Below are positions 1 to 4,994 of a stretch of 5,557 nucleotides of DNA, piece after piece (positions within the stretch are counted from its first letter, which is position 1; each line of letters begins with the position of its first letter). The stretch comes from Thermodesulfobacteriota bacterium (GTDB lineage: Bacteria > Desulfobacterota > Syntrophobacteria > BM002). Made by a program: the position numbers and the translations under genes. Where the stretch lies: contig CAMYLW010000140.1 in the NCBI GenBank assembly GCA_947259475.1, positions 1 to 5,557 of the forward strand, read 5' to 3'. Below the pieces are notes generated by a model, which saw nothing but the letters and a program-made list of their open reading frames with translations, was not told where the DNA came from and searched no databases.

Positions 1-1084
1 TGTAGGAAGGCATCAGGGCGAGACCGCCTCCGTATACCCAGTAGGCTATCATGCAGAACAGAAACGCCAGGAAGAGCGACTTGGCCGCGATCACCGAGGG
101 CAGTGCGAACATGCAGACTGCTGCCGCTGCGGCATTGATCATGTAGGCCTTGTCCCTGCCGATGGCATCCGAGTACTTGCCGGTGCCTACACGGCCGAGG
201 GCGTTCAAGGCGCCACCGGCTGACACCAGGATGAAGCCCGAGGCCAGCATGGGCTTGATGAACTTGGCGGCGTGGCCGATGATCAGCAGACCCGCCTGGG
301 TGTTCAAGCAGAACAGAAGGACCAGCGCGTAGAACTGCCAGGTCTTGACCATATCTCCCGCGACCCAGTCCACTGTAGTCGCCGTTCCCTTAGCAGCCTG
401 GGCCTGAGCCCACGCTTCAGGCGGTGGCGGTGCCACGTAGCCCGGCTCCGGCCATTTCAACAGGAGGCCACAAAAGAAGATGACGATCAGGTAGGCGACT
501 CCCAGTACCGTGAAGGAGGATGACAGGGACTGATTTACGATCATCCACTTGATCAGCGGAGACACGTAGAAAGCCGCGCCTCCGTAACCAGCGACCGTAA
601 GACCCAAAGTGAACCCCCTTTGGTGCGGGCCGACCCACTTGCCCGTCGCGGGCACCGGAGCGGCATAAGCGACGCCCATGGCGATACCGCCGCCTATTCC
701 GAATCCCCACAGAATACCAGCGTATGATTTCATCGTTCCCGCAATAATCATACCCAGCCCCATGAAGAGGGCGCCGATGGTGGCAGAGACTGTCGGTCCG
801 TACTTATCCTGGATCTTACCACCGGGGATCATGAGCAGCGCGAATACCAAGATACACATTGATTTGGGGTTGGAGGCCTGCTCCGCGGTCATCGCTCCGG
901 CCCAGCCGTGAGCCAACATGTAGCTCTCGTCGGTGAGGTATTTCAGCCATACCGACCAAGCGTACAAACAACCCAGACAGAGGTTGATGGTGGTACCAGC
1001 GGCAATAGTCAGCCACGCTCGTCCGGGAAGCTTGTCTACCGGTTGGTTATGTCCTATTGCATACTTTCCAAAACCTATAGTCAT
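1..1084 (-). CDS. OFA-family MFS carrier (oxalate/formate antiporter-like), C-terminus off the left edge
   Basis: This is an inner-membrane secondary carrier of the oxalate:formate antiporter branch of the major facilitator superfamily, expected to exchange small carboxylates. The 361 visible residues contain about ten hydrophobic segments, near residues 24-46, 75-92, 100-118, 122-146, 158-180, 190-210, 250-270, 280-296, 316-335 and 337-357. The loop 2-3 signature GGKIQDKYGP lies at 88-97. Its C-half counterpart, GRVGTGKYSDAIGRDK, lies at 297-312. A soluble Pro/Ala-rich central loop spans about 211-248. The family is usually a little over 400 residues with 12 segments, so about the last two segments are missing, including the segment-11 region that carries the substrate-binding lysine (K355) of Oxalobacter OxlT. 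The substrate therefore cannot be assigned. The ATG at 1084 is supported by AGGAGGA at 1091-1097. The gene stands alone, 1.2 kb from its right-hand neighbour. I am confident of the family and not of the substrate. Confidence 0.93.
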   Translation of the reverse strand, partial: MTIGFGKYAIGHNQPVDKLPGRAWLTIAAGTTINLCLGCLYAWSVWLKYLTDESYMLAHGWAGAMTAEQASNPKSMCILVFALLMIPGGKIQDKYGPTVSATIGALFMGLGMIIAGTMKSYAGILWGFGIGGGIAMGVAYAAPVPATGKWVGPHQRGFTLGLTVAGYGGAAFYVSPLIKWMIVNQSLSSSFTVLGVAYLIVIFFCGLLLKWPEPGYVAPPPPEAWAQAQAAKGTATTVDWVAGDMVKTWQFYALVLLFCLNTQAGLLIIGHAAKFIKPMLASGFILVSAGGALNALGRVGTGKYSDAIGRDKAYMINAAAAAVCMFALPSVIAAKSLFLAFLFCMIAYWVYGGGLALMPSY

Positions 1085-1090
1085 AATGCT

Positions 1091-1097
1091 TCCTCCT
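1091..1097 (-). promoter_or_regulatory. Shine-Dalgarno of the OFA carrier gene
   Basis: On the minus strand AGGAGGA stands 6 nt before the ATG at 1084. It is a near-perfect anti-16S match and fixes the start codon. It is the strongest ribosome-binding site of any gene in the window. Confidence 0.85.
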
Positions 1098-1266
1098 AAA
1101 TATTCTTAGTCCAGTTTATGTCTGATACAATCCCTCTGACCATCCTGAGGGCAACTCGTCTCGCCTTTTCTCTGGTATTACTTCCTGGGGCCTCTTGGCT
1201 AAACCTAAGTTGAAGCCAGGAATTAAATTGTTCCACGGTAAGGAGGAACAGGCGCATGGAAAGAAG

Positions 1267-1295
1267 ATTATATTGTACTTAGCGCCGGATGCTGA
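1267..1295 (-). promoter_or_regulatory. candidate sigma-70 promoter for the OFA carrier gene
   Basis: A perfect TATAAT -10 box lies at 1267-1272 (minus strand). The best -35 at 17-bp spacing is TCAGCA (1290-1295), only 3 of 6 matches to TTGACA. If used, it would leave a leader of about 175 nt before the carrier ATG. The -10 is exact but the -35 is poor, so this is a suggestion. Confidence 0.3.
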
Positions 1296-1499
1296 GGATT
1301 CTGTCTCACGAACCGATCGGGTTCGGTGCATCCGCGTGCCATCTCCCATGGCCCAGGCGAACCATTGTCTAGACTAAATCCGCCGCTAACTATATTTCAT
1401 GATTAATGTGATCAGACAGTTCAAGATGCGAGATCGAATTTACCATCACTATAAGGAGATAAAAAAGTCACCAAGTCAAAGAGATGGTACCGATCGACC

Positions 1500-1521
1500 G
1501 GCAGCCCACGAAAGAGCTGCC
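1500..1521. repeat. GC-rich hairpin in the intergenic region
   Basis: A perfect 6-bp stem GGCAGC/GCTGCC encloses a 10-nt loop. TCGA tetramers outside the stem on each side could add an outer helix across an asymmetric internal loop. No U-tract follows directly on either strand, so it is not a clear terminator. It could be part of a structured RNA or chance. Confidence 0.35.
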
Positions 1522-1796
1522 TGCTCTCGACGGACTTTCTTATCACCCCCCTTCACTTTCTTTCATTATACCAGCGCCTCTTCAGCGCCTGCGCCCTGGT
1601 AGGTTTGCCTTTATCCCTACCGAGAGGGTATGTCATTTGTCTCGACCTCGACACGCAGATATGAAAATCGGTACAGATAGTAGTTTGATGCGGAAGTGGA
1701 CCTGAAACCCTTGAAAAGTCTATTCTACCTAGAGCGCGTATTGATTCTGTATTCCACAAAGACTCCGCAAAGTCAAGGAGAAAATCCTTTGTTTTC

Positions 1797-1820
1797 AGCT
1801 TGTTAACTTTTTAACAAGCT
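1797..1820. promoter_or_regulatory. perfect palindrome matching a Rex (redox NADH/NAD+ repressor) operator
   Basis: The core TTGTTAACTTTTTAACAA at 1800-1817 is an exact fit to the Rex operator pattern TTGTTAA-N4-TTAACAA known from clostridia, and a close variant of the TTGTGAA-N4-TTCACAA form described in other bacteria. The symmetry extends three more bases on each side (AGC/GCT), giving a 10-bp perfect inverted repeat with a 4-nt centre. No U-run follows on either strand, which argues against a terminator. Rex usually represses fermentation and energy-metabolism genes when NADH is low. The nearest gene transcribed away from it is the OFA carrier, whose start is 713 bp to the left, so the target is unclear. 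A TTGTTA (1800-1805), 18 bp, TATTCT (1824-1829) plus-strand promoter would overlap the operator. A minus-strand TTGACT (1771-1776), 17 bp, AATACA (1748-1753) lies beside it. Both promoters are weak. Confidence 0.5.
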
Positions 1821-2096
1821 CCGTATTCTTTAAATTTTCCTTTACTTTAGCCGTGGAGGGCAGTATCGGCTGTCCAATTTATGTGTCCAATGTAATAGTC
1901 GAATGTCGCGCCGCTTTCCTACACACAGGGAAGATTAAGAGGACAGCTTTCCATAACGCATGGAGGAGATCCCTCGCAGAGCAAGAAGCGAGAGCCACCC
2001 CTTGGAGTGATGGAGCATTGAAAAATATCAAATTCCAAGCACCAAATCTCAGGTTTTAGTGTCCAATGTTCAGGCTTCAGCTTCTATGCTTTTTTC

Positions 2097-2124
2097 CTGA
2101 CACCTGACACCCGACACCTGAAAC
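2097..2124. repeat. degenerate 7-bp tandem repeat (four units)
   Basis: Four consecutive 7-mers, CTGACAC, CTGACAC, CCGACAC and CTGAAAC, run without interruption. The array is non-coding and lies in the spacer. The units are too short and contiguous for a CRISPR array. It is most likely a simple slippage repeat. Confidence 0.7.
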
Positions 2125-2210
2125 CTCCATAAAAACTCGCAATCTTGACCGGCAAAGCCATTGAACTCTGACCCCCGCAAGGCTGGATCTTGGACTGACC
2201 CTTAGAAGAT

Positions 2211-2223
2211 CCCGCTACGCGGG
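2211..2223. repeat. small CCCGC/GCGGG hairpin downstream of the minus-strand cluster
   Basis: A perfect 5-bp GC stem with a 3-nt loop lies about 90 nt beyond the stop of the last gene in the cluster. On the minus strand it is followed by ATCTTCT, a poor U-tract, so it is at best a weak terminator. A second possible stem, AGACTG/CAGTCT (2284-2289 with 2304-2309), lies immediately after the stop codon and also lacks a U-run. Confidence 0.3.
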
Positions 2224-2309
2224 GAAGGACCAGGTTTTCGATATTGAACAACCTCTACTCTAGCGCCCAATTGCTCCAAGTATAGACTGAAGCTCTCTGA
2301 CGGCAGTCT

Positions 2310-2705
2310 CTACTTCTGCTCTAGGTGCAGGTGCTCAATGGTCGGCTTGAGAAAAAATGTGCTCTCTTTCACCTTTTTAGTAAGAGTCGAAAAGGTTATG
2401 ATCCACTTCTCCTCTAAATCAAGAGCTTCCAGGCTTTTAACTGCCTTCAACTCCACCACCGGGCCAACAGCAAATGCATATTTCGCAGCATTGCTGGAAT
2501 CAACGCCGATGAGATCTATGAAACCGCCGTCGCGCATCCGAGGAGGCTTGAAGTCCGGAATCGGCCAAAGGTCAGCTTCCTTTACCATACCGTAAAGAAA
2601 ACACTTGATTGTCTGGTGAATCACAGGCCCGTGTCGGAACGGCTGGGGAATGCGGGCCAGTTCTGCTTCCAGCGCTCCTTTGAGAGTGCTTTTCAAAGAC
2701 TCCAT
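2310..2705 (-). CDS. small protein of unknown family, possible PD-(D/E)XK nuclease core
   Basis: I do not recognise this 131-residue protein by name. The N-terminal third is amphipathic and helical. It is followed by E43 in VKEADLWPIPDF, D64 in GFIDLIGVD, and a hydrophobic strand ending in E85-L86-K87 (VVELKAVKS). The arrangement of an acidic residue, then D, about 20 residues, then ExK, flanked by beta-strand-like segments, is the active-site layout of the PD-(D/E)XK nuclease superfamily. The WIITFST stretch (101-107) would be the following strand. The protein is near the minimum size for that fold. ATG at 2705 is preceded by AGGA at 2713-2716 with good spacing. It begins 25 nt after the amidohydrolase stop, so the two are probably co-transcribed. 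The reading frame is real with good likelihood; the nuclease assignment is inference from three residues and predicted topology. Confidence 0.75.
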   Translation of the reverse strand: MESLKSTLKGALEAELARIPQPFRHGPVIHQTIKCFLYGMVKEADLWPIPDFKPPRMRDGGFIDLIGVDSSNAAKYAFAVGPVVELKAVKSLEALDLEEKWIITFSTLTKKVKESTFFLKPTIEHLHLEQK

Positions 2706-2730
2706 TGTGCTTTCCTTTCTGGCCTGGACA

Positions 2731-3579
2731 CTAACTGTCTTCGAGATTCAGCCATTTACTGGCTGAGCGTCCTTTTATCCAGGCTTGATCTTCTGCACTC
2801 AGACCAGCCCCAGCCATTTCCTCGAAATAGCGTTCAGGCAGAATAAGCGGATAATCGCTCCCGAAAAGAATTCTCTGGGCACCAACGATCTTTACTGCGA
2901 CGGCATAGATTGCCGGATCATAAAGGAACGGGGACGCAGCGGTATCATAAGCGACTTGTGAGAGAACCTCTCGAGCTTCTTTCTTCAGTAACTCATAAAC
3001 AAAAAGGCCTCCACCCCAGTGGCACAAAATAAAGCGATTATCAGGAAAGGCTCGAATCAGCTCATAGATGACTTTTAAGGAAACCTCAGCCTTGCCGGGA
3101 TACCAGTGTCCAACCCTTTCATTGGTATGGAGCATGAGAGGCACGCGGTAGTTGCGGCAACTGGAGGCAATTGGCTCCAGCATGTCCACAACGCTGGAGT
3201 CTAAAACCTCGGTGTAAAAAGCCAACTCACCTACACCTCTCATACCGCCAACCAGACAACGCTCCACTTCCGCAGCCGCCTGCTGCGCTCGGGGATCAAC
3301 GCAAACAAAGGGCAGGAGGCGGTCCGGAAAGCGGCTGGCTGCTTCCCCGACATAGTCATTGTGGCGTCGCATGAGTTCCGGATCGCTCCAGGGAAAACCG
3401 AAAACCACGGTCTGGTCTACTCCGGAGCGATCCATCTGTTCGACCAGTTCGGCAGCACCTGCAAGTTTTGCCTTGGCGGAATCATAAAGCAGTCTAAATG
3501 CTGAATCTGCTTTGATCAAAGGTTCGCGATTGTCGCGAATGAAAGGTGGGAAAATATGGGTATGGCAATCGATGATCAT
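2731..3579 (-). CDS. amidohydrolase-2 family metal-dependent hydrolase (TIM barrel)
   Basis: This is a 282-residue cytosolic enzyme of the amidohydrolase-2 family (COG2159-like), which includes hydrolases and decarboxylases related to aminocarboxymuconate-semialdehyde decarboxylase. The metal-site residues are all visible in order: H6 and H8 in CHTHIF at the end of strand 1, E118 in GVGEL, H151 in LHTNE, H187 in CHWGG and D242 in FGSDYP. The length is typical and the protein looks intact and catalytically competent. The frame stays open upstream to a start at 3636, but that adds 19 residues unlike the family and overlaps the HNH gene. The ATG at 3579 places the conserved DCHTH at the N-terminus, leaves a 23-nt gap, and has a GGGGGAG purine run upstream at about 3596-3602, rather far from the start. 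Tight spacing suggests co-transcription with the HNH gene and the small gene downstream. The substrate cannot be read from sequence. Confidence 0.92.
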   Translation of the reverse strand: MIIDCHTHIFPPFIRDNREPLIKADSAFRLLYDSAKAKLAGAAELVEQMDRSGVDQTVVFGFPWSDPELMRRHNDYVGEAASRFPDRLLPFVCVDPRAQQAAAEVERCLVGGMRGVGELAFYTEVLDSSVVDMLEPIASSCRNYRVPLMLHTNERVGHWYPGKAEVSLKVIYELIRAFPDNRFILCHWGGGLFVYELLKKEAREVLSQVAYDTAASPFLYDPAIYAVAVKIVGAQRILFGSDYPLILPERYFEEMAGAGLSAEDQAWIKGRSASKWLNLEDS

Positions 3580-3602
3580 TTTGGCAGCTTCGCCACTCCC
3601 CC

Positions 3603-4118
3603 TCAGCCCGAGTGATAGAACAGGTAAGCTCGCCACGAATCGGGTGTGTTTCCGATTCGCCGAGTTATCATCAACATCGGATGCCAGCTTGGTCTTTTCG
3701 CCTTGCTAATTAACCTCATCCTTGCCTGCCCCGGAGTGCGTCCTCCCTTTTTCTTATTGCACGGCAGGCAGCAGGTTACAATATTCTCCCATGCCGTTTT
3801 GCCACCCATTGATTTGGGTATGACATGGTCGTACGTTAGATCACTGGCATTCATGCTACTGGCACAATACTGACACTGATATTTGTCACGAATATAGATA
3901 TTTTCCCGAGAAAAACGGATGGTATGCTTCCGAAAGCGAACGAGATGTATCAATCTAACAACAGCAGGCAGGCGGATGGCCAGAGTGACCGATCTCACCA
4001 CGCAATCATATGTTTCCAGGACCTCCACTTTATCAAGGGTGAGGAGTGTAATTGCCCTTTTCCAAGAAATTACTCGAAGCGGCTCGTAGGTGGCATTGAG
4101 TAGGAGAACTCTCTCCAT
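3603..4118 (-). CDS. HNH endonuclease family protein
   Basis: This is a 171-residue protein of the stand-alone HNH nuclease family (McrA-like, COG1403). The N-terminal part begins with the family signature VLLLNATYEPLRVISWKRA. The zinc-bound beta-beta-alpha nuclease core follows: C82 and C85 (CQYC), catalytic D97-H98 in YDHVIPKSMGG, N112 in ENIV, C117 and C120 (CLPC), then N121. The third HNH position is therefore Asn, a common HNN variant. The C-terminal SWRAYLF resembles the usual family ending, so the gene is complete. Such proteins are widespread as single genes and most have no proven role; DNA repair, restriction-like or selfish activities are all possible. The start at 4118 has only a weak ribosome-binding site (GGGCTGA). 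The gene lies 166 nt after the DUF1178 gene and 23 nt before the amidohydrolase. No methyltransferase or other restriction partner is visible. Confidence 0.92.
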   Translation of the reverse strand: MERVLLLNATYEPLRVISWKRAITLLTLDKVEVLETYDCVVRSVTLAIRLPAVVRLIHLVRFRKHTIRFSRENIYIRDKYQCQYCASSMNASDLTYDHVIPKSMGGKTAWENIVTCCLPCNKKKGGRTPGQARMRLISKAKRPSWHPMLMITRRIGNTPDSWRAYLFYHSG

Positions 4119-4284
4119 AATTCAGCCCGTTGGATTGCGAGATAACAAGATATGTGGCAACTGCTGTCGTTTCTCTGCCATTACAATACCAGCGCGAAAA
4201 TCAAGAAAAGCCGGCAGACAAAGGTGCAACGCTCCCGAACGCATTGGAGGATGGCGCCCTGGTGAAACGCATCAGGAATCACAA
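4119..4284. other. 166-bp spacer between the DUF1178 and HNH genes
   Basis: No gene, clear terminator or strong promoter is visible here. The spacer is long enough to hold a promoter for the HNH gene, so the cluster may be two transcription units. Confidence 0.4.
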
Positions 4285-4692
4285 TCAGTTGTCCATTTCC
4301 TGCAGTATGGGAATTTTTACGAAAGAAACGCCCTCCTTCTCGAGCATGTCTTCCTCTCGTTCCGTGGTGACTCCCCTTATATTACGCTCTTCTGCCTGGC
4401 CGTAATGAACCTTCAAGGCTTCTTTGGCAAAGCTGTGGCCGACATCTTCGAAGTTTTCCCGGACATATCGACACACTTTTCGCCAAGCCTGGTAAGCGCT
4501 CTTCCATTCCCCTTCCGAAGCTGATGTTTTCTTCTTGATAGACACGGGGGAAGGGACTCTTTCAACACGAGTATCATCGCAGCAGGGGCAGGCGATCTGT
4601 CCTTGCGCTAATTGCTTTTCGCAATCATCACCATTATCGAACCAACCTTCAAAGCGATGGTTGTTGGCGCAGCGCAAATCAAAGACGATCAT
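4285..4692 (-). CDS. DUF1178 family zinc-ribbon protein
   Basis: This 135-residue soluble protein matches the DUF1178 (COG5319) pattern end to end. The N-terminus, MIVFDLRCANNHRFEGWF, carries a C8/H12 pair followed by the family's EGWF. The CPCC knuckle (C35 and C38) supplies the other ligands of a likely zinc ribbon. After a charged linker the C-terminal half has the conserved DVGHSFAKEALKVHYG and EERNIRGVTT segments, ending in an EEGV-like turn and VKIPIL. The length is typical. The family has no established biochemical function; a zinc-binding or nucleic-acid/protein-binding role is only inferred from the ribbon. The ATG at 4692 sits over a poor ribosome-binding site. It is the first gene of the minus-strand cluster and is divergent from the suhB-like gene. 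Confidence 0.9.
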   Translation of the reverse strand: MIVFDLRCANNHRFEGWFDNGDDCEKQLAQGQIACPCCDDTRVERVPSPVSIKKKTSASEGEWKSAYQAWRKVCRYVRENFEDVGHSFAKEALKVHYGQAEERNIRGVTTEREEDMLEKEGVSFVKIPILQEMDN

Positions 4693-4792
4693 GGTAGACT
4701 CAATTCTTCCGCCTTGCTGTAAACACCAGGCGATGTGCTCACTCTCTTTGCTGTCGGGACTCTACCACATTATTCAGGAAAAGATCAACGAC

Positions 4793-4821
4793 ATTGAACA
4801 GTTGGCATTTATCATTGCCAA
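4793..4821 (-). promoter_or_regulatory. candidate promoter of the DUF1178 gene cluster with operator-like inverted repeat
   Basis: On the minus strand, TTGGCA (4816-4821), 17 bp, then TTCAAT (4793-4798) gives 5 of 6 and 4 of 6 matches to the sigma-70 boxes. It would leave a leader of roughly 90 nt before 4692. The -35 box is one arm of a perfect inverted repeat TTGGCA-N8-TGCCAA (4802-4821), a layout expected for a repressor site. The regulator is unknown. Confidence 0.4.
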
Positions 4822-4857
4822 TTTGTCTGAGTAGATGAGAAATACGAGGGAAAAGGT

Positions 4858-4886
4858 TTGTCAACATATCATTCCTAAAGTACTAT
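4858..4886 (+). promoter_or_regulatory. candidate sigma-70 promoter of the suhB-like gene
   Basis: TTGTCA (4858-4863), exactly 17 bp, then TACTAT (4881-4886) gives 5 of 6 and 4 of 6 consensus matches. Transcription would begin near 4893, producing a leader of about 100 nt that includes the whole palindromic element at 4904-4985. Confidence 0.45.
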
Positions 4887-4903
4887 GCAGCCCACAATAA
4901 TTT

Positions 4904-4985
4904 TAACCCGGCTGTTTCACAAATTGACGCCGCGAGACCATGGAAAGCGGTCCGCCTCAGGCGGATTCGTGAAATATCCGGGTTA
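4904..4985 (+). repeat. 82-bp branched palindromic element abutting the suhB-like ribosome-binding site
   Basis: Nested complementarity can be read directly. The outer stem is TAACCCGG (4904-4911) with CCGGGTTA (4978-4985), 8 of 8 pairs. A small internal loop (CTG against TAT) leads to a second stem, TTTCAC (4915-4920) with GTGAAA (4969-4974), 6 of 6. Inside are two hairpins: CCGC (4930-4933) with GCGG (4947-4950), and TCCGCC-TCA-GGCGGA (4951-4965). The result is a three-way-junction shape. It ends one base before the GGGGGAG that precedes the ATG at 4995. It could be a dispersed REP- or MITE-like palindrome or a cis-acting leader RNA. It does not match a riboswitch class I recognise. Confidence 0.65.
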
Positions 4986-4994
4986 GGGGGAGCC

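Larger units (their letters stand above)
1085..2309. other. 1.2-kb intergenic region without a convincing gene
   Basis: No open frame here combines a ribosome-binding site, a plausible start and a recognisable protein. The short frames open on both strands (for example 1399-1602, 1853-2059 on plus; 1116-1349, 1553-1759 on minus) give low-complexity, Arg/Ser/Pro-rich peptides with no family resemblance. Structural items present: an inverted repeat TGTTCC/GGAACA at 1229-1234 and 1245-1250; CGAACC/GGTTCG at 1309-1314 and 1320-1325; GGCAGC/GCTGCC at 1500-1505 and 1516-1521; a Rex-like palindrome at 1797-1820; an 11-bp direct repeat GTGTCCAATGT at 1883-1893 and 2059-2069; a 7-bp tandem repeat at 2097-2124; and a CCCGC/GCGGG hairpin at 2211-2223. 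The part from about 2000 to 2130 reads as simple, degenerate spacer sequence. It could be a decayed gene, an RNA gene or plain spacer. Confidence 0.7.
4693..4994. other. divergent promoter region between the DUF1178 and suhB-like genes
   Basis: No gene of its own is supported here. It contains a candidate minus-strand promoter overlapped by an inverted repeat (4793-4821), a candidate plus-strand promoter (4858-4886) and an 82-bp palindromic element (4904-4985), each listed separately. A short CGCCT/AGGCG inverted repeat near 4710-4735 is probably chance. Confidence 0.6.

Noticed and set aside
1309..1335. tRNA T-arm-like GGTTCG with a flanking stem
   Set aside because: No cloverleaf, anticodon arm or acceptor stem can be built around it.
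1326..1341. Sigma-54-like site (TGGCACG and TGCAC) on the minus strand upstream of the OFA gene
   Set aside because: The GG-to-GC spacing is one base too short, which sigma-54 promoters do not tolerate, and the site is about 245 bp from the start codon.
1461..1490. Possible minus-strand terminator (weak ACCA/TGGT stem followed by six T)
   Set aside because: The stem is short and bulged, and no gene ends nearby on that strand.
1853..2059. 68-codon plus-strand frame starting with GTG downstream of the Rex-like operator
   Set aside because: There is no ribosome-binding site, the frame runs into simple spacer-like sequence, and no family is recognisable.
2097..2124. CRISPR-like array
   Set aside because: The units are only 7 bp and directly adjacent, with no spacers and no cas genes nearby.
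3580..3636. Upstream in-frame start for the amidohydrolase at 3636
   Set aside because: The 19 extra residues do not resemble the family N-terminus and overlap the end of the HNH gene. The ATG at 3579 gives the normal MIIDCHTH beginning.
4535..4834. 99-codon plus-strand frame opposite the DUF1178 start
   Set aside because: It is largely antisense to the well-supported DUF1178 gene and continues through the divergent promoter region.
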